Source: JAJZGK01 sp035538795 (lineage in GTDB: Bacteria; Pseudomonadota; Alphaproteobacteria; Rhodospirillales; Magnetospirillaceae). Taken from it: 64,000 nt of DNA. Within the stretch, counting starts at the first letter, position 1. Each line of letters starts with the position of its first letter. Positions 15,315 to 23,142 of this stretch are shown piece after piece. The stretch is from the NCBI GenBank assembly GCA_035538795.1, contig DATLJS010000004.1, forward strand, positions 1 to 64,000, given 5' to 3'. The notes below the pieces were generated by a model, which did no database searches, was not told the origin of the DNA, and was given only the letters and a program-made list of their open reading frames with translations. The translations under genes were made by a program, and so were the position numbers.

Positions 15315-16618
15315 TGTCCATCCATACCCAAGGCCGCGTCGCCTACGTCAACGCCCGCCTGCTGGACCCCGCTTCCGGCCTGGACGCCAAGGGCGCCCTG
15401 CTGACCGACGGCGAAACCATCATCGACCTCGGCCCGGCTCTGTTCGCCAACGGCGTGCCGTCGGGCATCAGCGTCATCGATTGCGGCGACGCCTGTCTGG
15501 CTCCCGGTCTGGTGGACATGCGCGTGCAACTGCGCGAACCCGGCGAGGAGCACAAGGAAACCCTGCTGTCCGCCGGTCAGGCCGCCGTCGCCGGCGGCGT
15601 CACCTCGATGGTCTGCCTGCCCAACACCGACCCGGTGATCGACGACGTCGCCACCGTCGAGTTCGTCGCCCGCCGCGCCCGCAAGAACGGCCTGACCAAG
15701 GTCTATCCCTATGCCGCCGCCACCAAGGGGCTGGAAGGCAAGGAACTGGCCGAGATCGGCATGCTGGCCGAAGCCGGCGCCCTGGCCTTCACCGACGGCA
15801 CCAAGGCCATCAAGAGCGCCCAGGCCCTGCGCCGCGCCCTGTCCTATGCCGCCACTTTCGGCCTGCTGATCGTCCAGCACGCCGAAGAGCCGACCATGGC
15901 CGAAAACGGCGTGATGAACGAGGGCGAGATGGCCACCCGCCTGGGTCTGTCGGGCATCAGCCCCGCCGCCGAGGCCATCATTCTGGAACGCGACATGCGG
16001 CTGGTCGAGATCACCGGCGGCCGCTACCACGCCGCCCATGTCGCCACCGCCGAAGGCGTCGAGATCATCCGCAAGGCCAAGGCCAAGGGCCTGTCGGTAA
16101 CCTGTGATACCGCCCCGCCCTATTTCGCCCTGAACGAACTGGCGGTGGGCGAATACCGCACCTTCGCCAAGCTCTCGCCGCCCCTGCGCTCCGAAGACGA
16201 CCGCCGCGCCGTGGTCGAAGGCATCAAGGACGGCACCATCGACATCATCGCCTCGGACCATGCGCCGCAAGATCAGGACTCCAAACGCCTGCCCTTCGCC
16301 CAAGCCGCTTTCGGCGGCGTCGGGCTGGAAACCCTGCTGCCCATCAGCCTGGAGCTGTACCAGAACGGCCATCTGCCGCTGCTGAAGCTGATCGAGCGCC
16401 TGACCTGGGCTCCCGCCCGGTTGCTGGGCCTGGGGGCCGGACGGCTGAAAGCCGGAGCCGCCGCCGATCTGGTTCTGTTCGACCCCGACAAGCCTTGGAA
16501 AGTCAATCCGCAGACGTTCCATTCCAAGTCGAAGAACACCCCTTTCGACGGCCGTCCCGTTCAGGGCAAGGTGCTGCGCACCGTCATCGACGGACGCACG
16601 GTGTTCGTCCATGATTGA
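15314..16618 (+). CDS. Dihydroorotase-like protein lacking the HxH metal site (PyrC'/PyrX type)
   Basis: Protein of 434 residues of the type I dihydroorotase family. Active enzymes carry D-x-H-x-H-L-R-E-P-G after the second strand; here the motif reads APGLVDMRVQLREPG, so both metal-binding histidines are replaced by arginine and glutamine. Other family residues remain (FTDGTKAI, QHAEE, HAAHVAT, SDHAPQ). This is the same loss seen in the non-catalytic PyrC' of Pseudomonas, which is needed as a structural partner of ATCase. I infer that role here and expect a separate active dihydroorotase elsewhere in the genome. It overlaps pyrB by one base and plsY by eight. Confidence 0.88.
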   Translation: MSIHTQGRVAYVNARLLDPASGLDAKGALLTDGETIIDLGPALFANGVPSGISVIDCGDACLAPGLVDMRVQLREPGEEHKETLLSAGQAAVAGGVTSMVCLPNTDPVIDDVATVEFVARRARKNGLTKVYPYAAATKGLEGKELAEIGMLAEAGALAFTDGTKAIKSAQALRRALSYAATFGLLIVQHAEEPTMAENGVMNEGEMATRLGLSGISPAAEAIILERDMRLVEITGGRYHAAHVATAEGVEIIRKAKAKGLSVTCDTAPPYFALNELAVGEYRTFAKLSPPLRSEDDRRAVVEGIKDGTIDIIASDHAPQDQDSKRLPFAQAAFGGVGLETLLPISLELYQNGHLPLLKLIERLTWAPARLLGLGAGRLKAGAAADLVLFDPDKPWKVNPQTFHSKSKNTPFDGRPVQGKVLRTVIDGRTVFVHD

Positions 16619-17204
16619 GCTGGCCACCGCCGCCGTCGCCGGCTATCTGCTGGGCTCCATCCCCTTCGGGCTGGTCTTGACCCGCATGGCCGGGCTGGGT
16701 GACATCCGCGCCATCGGCTCGGGCAATATCGGCGCCACCAACGTTCTGCGCACCGGCCGCAAGGGACTGGCCCTGGCCACTTTGCTGCTGGACGGCGGCA
16801 AGGGCGCCATCGCCGCCGCCCTGGCCTGGGTCATCCTGGGTGAAACCGCCGGACTGGTCGCCGGTTTCTGCGCCGTGCTGGGCCACAACTTCCCCGCCTG
16901 GCTGCAATTCAAAGGCGGCAAGGGCGTGGCCACCACCCTGGGCGTCATCCTGGTCACCGCCTGGCCGGTGGGTCTGGGCGCTTGCCTGACATGGCTGGTC
17001 ATGGCCGCTTTGTTCCGCATTTCCTCGTTGGCCGCCCTGACGGCCCTGGCCTTGTCGCCGGTTTACGCCCTTTTGCTGGGCAAGCCCGACCACGCCATCA
17101 TGTTTGCCGGTCTGGCGGTGCTCGGCTTCATCCGCCACGAAGCCAACATCAAACGGCTGCTCAAAGGCGAAGAGCCCAAGATCGGAAAGAAAAAGCCGGC
17201 TTGA
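16611..17204 (+). CDS. plsY: Glycerol-3-phosphate acyltransferase PlsY
   Basis: Inner-membrane protein of 197 residues with about five hydrophobic segments. It uses acyl phosphate to acylate glycerol-3-phosphate, the first step of phospholipid synthesis. The three PlsY motifs are present: GSIPFGLVL, the phosphate loop IGSGNIGATNVLR and FKGGKGVATTLGV, with the last loop RHEANIKRLLKGEE near the end. The start overlaps the end of the dihydroorotase-like gene by eight bases, so the three genes form one operon. The stop codon sits in the loop of the terminator. Confidence 0.96.
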   Translation: MIELATAAVAGYLLGSIPFGLVLTRMAGLGDIRAIGSGNIGATNVLRTGRKGLALATLLLDGGKGAIAAALAWVILGETAGLVAGFCAVLGHNFPAWLQFKGGKGVATTLGVILVTAWPVGLGACLTWLVMAALFRISSLAALTALALSPVYALLLGKPDHAIMFAGLAVLGFIRHEANIKRLLKGEEPKIGKKKPA

Positions 17205-17218
17205 AGCCGGCTTTTTTA
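17191..17218 (+). terminator. Rho-independent terminator of the pyrB-plsY operon
   Basis: AAAAGCCGGCT (17191-17201) pairs with AGCCGGCTTTT (17205-17215) and a T-run follows. The three-base loop is the plsY stop codon TGA. Confidence 0.93.
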
Positions 17219-17295
17219 TTCGGGGCGATCCCGGGAGCTTCCGGTTTATCCCACCGAGACGAAGGCGGCATGATGGTCCATGCCGCCTTCCGCCG

Positions 17296-18990
17296 TTAGG
17301 CGCTGGTGCGCACGTCGGAAACGAAGGTATGGGCGCTTTCCTGTAGATGATGCAGATGCTCGCGCATGATCTCCAGGCCGTCGCGCACCTGTTCGGCGCT
17401 GCCGCCGGCTTGGACGGCCGTGCCGGAGACGCCGCTGACGGCACCGTCCAGATGCACCATGTCGTCGGTGGCGGCGCTGACGGCGCGGGCGATTTCGTCG
17501 GTGGCGGCATTCTGTTCCTCCACCGCCGCCGCGACCGAGGCGCTGATCGAGCTGAACTGAGCCACCACTTCGGCGATTTCGCGGATGTCGTTGGCGGCGA
17601 CGGTGGTGGAGCTTTGGATGGCGGCGACGTGGGCGCCGATCTCGTCGGTAGCTTTGGCCGTCTGGTTGGCCAGGCTCTTGACCTCGTTGGCCACCACGGC
17701 GAAGCCTTTGCCGGCATCTCCGGCCCGGGCCGCCTCGATGGTGGCGTTCAAGGCCAGCAGGTTGGTCTGGCTGGCGATGTCGTTGATCAGGCGGACCACG
17801 TCGCCGATGCGCTCGGCGCTTTCCACCAGGCTGGTGACCTTGGAGACGGCGTCGTTGGCCTGGGCGGCGGCGCTTTCCGCCACGCGGGTCGAGCTGTTGA
17901 CCTGCTGCGCGATTTCACGGATCGAAGCCCCCAGTTCCTCCACCGCCGCCGACACCGCCTGAACATTGCCGGACACCGAGCGAGAAGACGCGGCGGCCGA
18001 ACCGCTTTGGGTGACGTTGGTCTGGGCGCTGTCCATCAGGGCGGCCACCACCGCTTTCAGGCTGTCGGCCATGTTGGCGGCCTTGAGCAGATTGCCGTCG
18101 ATGGAGGATTCAAAACGTCCGGCCATGCTGTTCAAGGCGTCGCGGCGCTGTTCGGCGGCGCGCGCTTCCATGCTGGCGGCTTTGTCCTCCAGGCTCTTCT
18201 GATCCTGGCGGCGGCTTTTGAACAGAGCCAGGGTGCGGGCCATCTGGCCGATTTCGTCACGGCGCTTCTCGCCGATGATCTCGGCCTGAAGATCGTCGTC
18301 CGCGATCCGGGTCATGGCTTCGCGCACCTGATTGAGCGGCTTGCTGATGCCATGGGCGATATACCAGCCGACCAGCAGCGCCGCCAGTCCCAGACCGGCG
18401 ACGATCAAGCCGAAGATGGTCATCTTCTCGGCAAAGGCGGTGTCCAAATCATCGCTGTAGACCCCCGAACCGATCACCCAGTCCCACGGCTTGAAATAGA
18501 CCGAAAAGGCCAGCTTGTCATAGGTCGGGCCTTGCGGATCGTTGGGACGCGGCCAAGCGTAATGGACGAATTCGGGAGGCTCGGCCATGCCGCCGCGCAC
18601 AGCCTCGCGGATGACATAGACGCCGTTGCGGTCCTTGATCTCGGAACCGCTCTTGCCGATCAGGGCGTGATTGCCGTGCATGACGTTGATCAGGCCCGAC
18701 GTCCAAACCCAAAGATATTCCGCGCCGTTATAGCGGATGGCGCCGATAGCCGCCGAAGCCCGCGCCTTGGCCTCGTCCTCGCTCATCGCGCCGCTCTTAG
18801 CCTGATCGTAATAGTTTTTGGCGATGGCAGCCCCGGCATCGGCGATAAACCGCACCGAATTCATTCTCTGTTCGACCAGCGCCTGCTTGACGAAATAGCC
18901 GCCGACGCCGGCCACCAGGCCCGCGGAAACGATAGATAGAAGAGCCAGGAATGTAATGCGCCCGCGAAGGGAATGGATAAAGGCCATCAT
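17296..18990 (-). CDS. Methyl-accepting chemotaxis protein with a Cache sensor
   Basis: Protein of 564 residues. A membrane segment (about 8-30) is followed by a periplasmic sCache_2-type sensor (about 35-185, with YNGAEYLWVWTSG and GNHALIGKSG), a second membrane segment (about 190-212), HAMP (about 213-268) and the cytoplasmic signalling domain. The hairpin tip QTNLLALNATIEAARAGDAG is intact. It signals to CheA/CheW. I take ATG 18990, preceded by GAAGAG, and not the upstream TTG. The small molecule sensed is likely a carboxylate, by analogy with the domain class only. A palindrome lies in its upstream region. Confidence 0.93.
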   Translation of the reverse strand: MMAFIHSLRGRITFLALLSIVSAGLVAGVGGYFVKQALVEQRMNSVRFIADAGAAIAKNYYDQAKSGAMSEDEAKARASAAIGAIRYNGAEYLWVWTSGLINVMHGNHALIGKSGSEIKDRNGVYVIREAVRGGMAEPPEFVHYAWPRPNDPQGPTYDKLAFSVYFKPWDWVIGSGVYSDDLDTAFAEKMTIFGLIVAGLGLAALLVGWYIAHGISKPLNQVREAMTRIADDDLQAEIIGEKRRDEIGQMARTLALFKSRRQDQKSLEDKAASMEARAAEQRRDALNSMAGRFESSIDGNLLKAANMADSLKAVVAALMDSAQTNVTQSGSAAASSRSVSGNVQAVSAAVEELGASIREIAQQVNSSTRVAESAAAQANDAVSKVTSLVESAERIGDVVRLINDIASQTNLLALNATIEAARAGDAGKGFAVVANEVKSLANQTAKATDEIGAHVAAIQSSTTVAANDIREIAEVVAQFSSISASVAAAVEEQNAATDEIARAVSAATDDMVHLDGAVSGVSGTAVQAGGSAEQVRDGLEIMREHLHHLQESAHTFVSDVRTSA

Positions 18991-19060
18991 GGTATTTCTC
19001 TTCAAAGAGTTCTTCGACGATTTTTCAAGCTTGCTTAACAGCCGTATATCTTATTGGTTT

Positions 19061-19076
19061 TTTTACAACTGTAAAA
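19061..19076. promoter_or_regulatory. 16-base palindrome between the chemoreceptor and dprA
   Basis: TTTTACA and TGTAAAA form a 7-bp inverted repeat around AC, 71 bases upstream of the chemoreceptor and 134 bases upstream of dprA. It is a candidate operator. The rest of the 219-base spacer is AT-rich with no visible gene. Confidence 0.4.
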
Positions 19077-19209
19077 CCGAAGAACGCATTCTGGAATAGC
19101 CCCTAGATAACAATCATTACTTTAGACATATCCATGTCGATTGGCAGGCCAAGAGAGCCAACGCCACGTTCTTGACATGTTCTCACCTCTCCCGCAAAGT
19201 GGGAAAACC

Positions 19210-20331
19210 ATGTCGAACAGCAACCGTCTTTTGACCGAACGGGAACGCCTGGACTGGCTGCGGCTTTACCGCAGCGAGAATGTCGGTCCCGTCACCTTCT
19301 TCAAACTGCTGGAACGCTTCGGCTCAGCCGGGCGGGCGTTGGAGGTTCTGCCGGATCTGGCCAAACGCGGGGGCGGCAAGAAACCGATCTCCGTCTATGC
19401 CAAGGCGGCGGCGGAACGCGAGATGGCGGCTTTGCAAAAGCTGGGCGGCCAGATGATCGCCGCCTGCGAACCGGGCTTTCCTCCCGCCCTGCGCAGCCTG
19501 GAAACGGCTCCGCTGCTGACCTGCCGGGGCAATTCGCAGCTGTTGCCCCGTTCCGCCATCGCCCTGGTGGGGGCGCGCAACGCTTCCGCCGCCGGGCGGC
19601 GCATGGCCTATCAGCTGGCCGCCGAATTGGGACGCAGCGGCCTGCTGGTGGTGTCGGGACTGGCCCGCGGCATCGACACGGCAGCACATGAAGGATCACT
19701 CGGAACCGGCACCGTGGCGGTCTTGGCGGGCGGCCTCGACGTGATCTATCCCCCTGAGAACCAGGATTTATACGACCGCATCTGCGACGCCGGAGCCGTG
19801 ATCTCGGAAATGCCGCCGGGCGCCACGCCTCAAGCCATGCATTTCCCCCGCCGCAACCGGCTGATTTCCGGCATGTCTCTGGGCGTCGTGGTGGTCGAAG
19901 CCGCGCCCCGCTCGGGCTCTTTGATCACCGCCCGTCTGGGCTTGGAACAGGGCCGCGAGATTTTCGCCGTGCCCGGCTCGCCGCTGGATCCACGGTGTCA
20001 GGGACCCAACGGCCTGATCAAGCAGGGCGCCACCCTGACCGAGACCGCCGCCGACGTCATGGAGGTGTTGAGCGGCATGCTGCGCCACTCCTTGAGCGAA
20101 CCTTCGACAGACGGTTTCTCCGGCCCCGCCGCCGGCCTTCCCGACGAAAGCGCATTGAACAAGGCCCACCGCGTCGTGGCGGAATGCCTGTCTCCCGTTC
20201 CCGTCACCACCGATGAAATCCTGCGCCAGAGCGGACTGTCCAGCCCGCTGCTGTCCATGGTCCTGCTTGAGCTGGAACTGGCCGGACGGTTGGAGCGCCA
20301 CGGCGGCGACAAGGTCTCGCTCCTGCCCTGA
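19210..20331 (+). CDS. dprA: DNA-protecting protein DprA
   Basis: Protein of 373 residues. A SAM-like N-terminal region (about 1-70) is followed by the Rossmann DprA domain (about 75-290) with ALVGARNASAAGRRMA, VVSGLARGIDTAAHEG, AVLAGGLDVIYPPEN, FPRRNRLISGMS and APRSGSLITARLG, then a small winged-helix domain (about 310-370). DprA loads RecA on incoming single-stranded DNA during transformation and protects it. ATG 19210 follows GGGA at suitable spacing; the upstream reading has no support. The dprA-topA order is common in alphaproteobacteria. Confidence 0.95.
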   Translation: MSNSNRLLTERERLDWLRLYRSENVGPVTFFKLLERFGSAGRALEVLPDLAKRGGGKKPISVYAKAAAEREMAALQKLGGQMIAACEPGFPPALRSLETAPLLTCRGNSQLLPRSAIALVGARNASAAGRRMAYQLAAELGRSGLLVVSGLARGIDTAAHEGSLGTGTVAVLAGGLDVIYPPENQDLYDRICDAGAVISEMPPGATPQAMHFPRRNRLISGMSLGVVVVEAAPRSGSLITARLGLEQGREIFAVPGSPLDPRCQGPNGLIKQGATLTETAADVMEVLSGMLRHSLSEPSTDGFSGPAAGLPDESALNKAHRVVAECLSPVPVTTDEILRQSGLSSPLLSMVLLELELAGRLERHGGDKVSLLP

Positions 20332-20457
20332 AACCGACCTGCCGGCGTCTCCTCCCTTGAGTCTTTTTATGCGCTTTGCGGAAATGGAGGGTCGCTATTC
20401 GGCGCGAAATAGGCTAATTGCGGAAAAGCGCTGTCAACAGAAGCTGTCATAGAGTCC

Positions 20458-23139
20458 ATGAAAGTCGTCGTCGTCGAATCGCCCGCCAAAGCGAAAACCA
20501 TCAACAAGTACCTCGGGTCCGACTATACGGTTCTGGCCAGCTACGGCCACATCCGCGACCTGCCGGCCAAGGACGGCTCGGTACGCCCCGAAGACGATTT
20601 TTCCATGGATTGGGACACCGACCCCAAGTCGGAAAAGCATGTCCGCGACATCGCCCAGGCGCTGAAGGGCGCCGAGAGCCTGATTCTGGCGACTGACCCT
20701 GATCGCGAGGGAGAAGCCATTTCCTGGCATGTCCGCCGCGTGCTCGAAGACCGCAAGGCCCTGAAAGGCGTCGACGTCAAGCGCGTGGTCTTCAACGAGA
20801 TCACCAAGTCCGCCGTCACCGAGGCCATGCGCAATCCCCGCGACCTTGACCAGGAACTGGTGGACGCCTATCTGGCCCGCCGCGCCCTCGACTATCTGGT
20901 GGGCTTCACCCTGTCGCCGGTGCTGTGGCGCAAGCTGCCGGGCAGCCGTTCGGCCGGCCGCGTGCAGTCGGTGGCTCTGCGCCTGATCTGCGAGCGTGAA
21001 GCCGAGATCGAAAGTTTCCGCAGCCAGGAATATTGGAGCATCGAGGCCGATTTTCAAACCTCGAAGCAGGCGCTGCTGACCGCCGGCCTGACCCGCCTGA
21101 ACGGCGTCAAGCTGGACAAGATGGATCTGGCCGACGAAACCGCCGCCCGCGCCGCCGAAAAGCAGATTCTGGCCGCCGATTTCCATGTGGAGAAGGTCGA
21201 ACGCAAACAGGCCAAACGCCACCCCTACCCGCCGTTCACCACCTCGACCCTGCAACAGGAGGCGTCGCGCAAGCTGCATCTGCCGGCGGCCCGCACCATG
21301 CAGCTGGCCCAGCGCCTTTACGAAGGCGTCGACATCGGCGGCGAGACGGTCGGTCTGATCACCTATATGCGAACCGACGGCGTACAGATGGCCGCCGAGG
21401 CCATCGGCGCCGCCCGCGCCCTGATCGGCCAGCAATATGGCGACGGCTTCCTACCGAACGCACCCCGCGTCTACAAGACCAAGGCCAAGAATGCCCAGGA
21501 GGCCCACGAGGCCATCCGCCCCACCGACATCTTCCGCAAGCCGCAGGACGTGGCCCGCTATCTCGACCGCGATCAGTTGCGCCTGTACGAACTGGTCTGG
21601 CGCCGCACCGTCGCCAGCCAGATGGAAAGCGCCCTGCTGGATCAGGTGGCGGTGGACATCGCCTCCGCCGACAGCCAGCTGGCCCTGCGCGCCACCGGCT
21701 CGGTGGTAAAGTTCGAGGGCTTCCTGACGCTGTACCGCGAGGACCGCGACGACAGCGCCGATGGCGACGACGAAAACAGGCTGCTGCCCGACGTGGCGGA
21801 AGGCGAGGCCATGGCCCGCAAGGACGTCCGCCCCCTTCAGCATTTCACCCAGCCGCCGCCCCGTTATTCGGAAGCCAGTCTGGTGAAGAAGCTGGAAGAG
21901 CTGGGCATCGGCCGGCCGTCCACCTATGCCTCGATCATCTCGGTGCTGCAGGAACGCGACTATGTCCGCCTGGATCAGCGGCGTTTCATCCCGGAAGACC
22001 GCGGCCGGGTGGTCACGGCCTTTTTGGAAAATTTCTTCCAGCGCTATGTGCAGTACAACTTCACCGCCGAACTGGAAGACCAGCTGGACGACGTTTCCGG
22101 CGGACGCATCGACTGGAAGACGGTGCTGCGACAGTTCTGGGAACATTTCAAGGCCGCCGTCGATGACACCAAGGATCTGCGCGTTTCCCAGGTTCTCGAC
22201 ACCCTGGACGAAGTTCTTGGGCCGCACTTCTTCCCCGCCGCCGCCGACGGTCATGATCCCCGCGTCTGCCCGACCTGCGGCGCCGGCCGTCTGAGCCTGA
22301 AACTGGGTAAGTTCGGCGCCTTCATCGGCTGCTCGAACTATCCCGAATGCCGCTTCACCCGCCCGCTGTCCACCGGCGGCGAGGGCGCCCCGGCGGAAGA
22401 GGCGTCGGACGGACCGAAGGATCTGGGCATGGACCCGGAAACCGGCATGCCCATCACCCTGCGCAAGGGGCCCTATGGCCATTACGTGCAACTGGGCGAA
22501 GGCGAGGACAAAAAAGCCAAGCCCAAGCGCGTCAGCCTGTTCAAAGGATTGGAACCGGCGTCGGTCTCCCACGAGATCGCCCTCAAGCTGCTGGCCCTGC
22601 CGCGTCTGATCGGCACGCATCCCGAAAGCGGCGAAGAGATCACCGCCGGCGTCGGCCGTTTCGGACCGTACCTGAAGCATGGCGGCATCTATAAATCCAT
22701 CGGCCGCGAGGACAGCGTGTTGGAAATCGGCATGAACCGCGCCGTCGAGCTGCTGGCCGGAGCCAAAGCCAAAACGCCGGCCCGGTCGCTGGGCGAGCAT
22801 CCCGCCGACGGCAAGCCGATCAATCTCAGCTCGGGCCGTTTCGGTCCCTATGTCAGCCATGGCGGCATCAACGCCAACCTGCCCAAGGGCCGCGACGAAG
22901 TGACCCTGGAAGAGGCCGTCGCCCTGCTGGCCGCCAAGGCCGAGAAGCAGGGCAAGTCTCCGGCCAAGGGCAAGAAGGCCCCAGCCAAGAAAACGGCCGC
23001 CACGAAGAGCGAAACCGCCGAGAAGCCACCTGCCGCCAAAAAGGCTCCGGCGAAGAAAACCGCCACGAAAACGGCCGCGGCCAAAAAGCCGGCGGCCAAG
23101 AAACCCGCAGCGAAGAAAGCTGCCGCCACCAAGGAATAG
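20458..23139 (+). CDS. topA: DNA topoisomerase I
   Basis: Type IA topoisomerase of 893 residues that relaxes negative supercoils. The Toprim domain begins VVVVESPAKAKTINKYLG and has the acidic motif ATDPDREGEAISWH. The nucleophile is Tyr303 in GLITYMRTDGVQ. A four-cysteine zinc ribbon follows (CPTCGAG and GCSNYPEC, about 603-635), then further repeated C-terminal domains with GRFGPYLKHGG and GRFGPYVSHGG. The last 60 or so residues are a lysine-, alanine- and proline-rich tail resembling histone H1-type DNA-binding tails. It is followed after three bases by rnr. Confidence 0.97.
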   Translation: MKVVVVESPAKAKTINKYLGSDYTVLASYGHIRDLPAKDGSVRPEDDFSMDWDTDPKSEKHVRDIAQALKGAESLILATDPDREGEAISWHVRRVLEDRKALKGVDVKRVVFNEITKSAVTEAMRNPRDLDQELVDAYLARRALDYLVGFTLSPVLWRKLPGSRSAGRVQSVALRLICEREAEIESFRSQEYWSIEADFQTSKQALLTAGLTRLNGVKLDKMDLADETAARAAEKQILAADFHVEKVERKQAKRHPYPPFTTSTLQQEASRKLHLPAARTMQLAQRLYEGVDIGGETVGLITYMRTDGVQMAAEAIGAARALIGQQYGDGFLPNAPRVYKTKAKNAQEAHEAIRPTDIFRKPQDVARYLDRDQLRLYELVWRRTVASQMESALLDQVAVDIASADSQLALRATGSVVKFEGFLTLYREDRDDSADGDDENRLLPDVAEGEAMARKDVRPLQHFTQPPPRYSEASLVKKLEELGIGRPSTYASIISVLQERDYVRLDQRRFIPEDRGRVVTAFLENFFQRYVQYNFTAELEDQLDDVSGGRIDWKTVLRQFWEHFKAAVDDTKDLRVSQVLDTLDEVLGPHFFPAAADGHDPRVCPTCGAGRLSLKLGKFGAFIGCSNYPECRFTRPLSTGGEGAPAEEASDGPKDLGMDPETGMPITLRKGPYGHYVQLGEGEDKKAKPKRVSLFKGLEPASVSHEIALKLLALPRLIGTHPESGEEITAGVGRFGPYLKHGGIYKSIGREDSVLEIGMNRAVELLAGAKAKTPARSLGEHPADGKPINLSSGRFGPYVSHGGINANLPKGRDEVTLEEAVALLAAKAEKQGKSPAKGKKAPAKKTAATKSETAEKPPAAKKAPAKKTATKTAAAKKPAAKKPAAKKAAATKE

Positions 23140-23142
23140 CCA

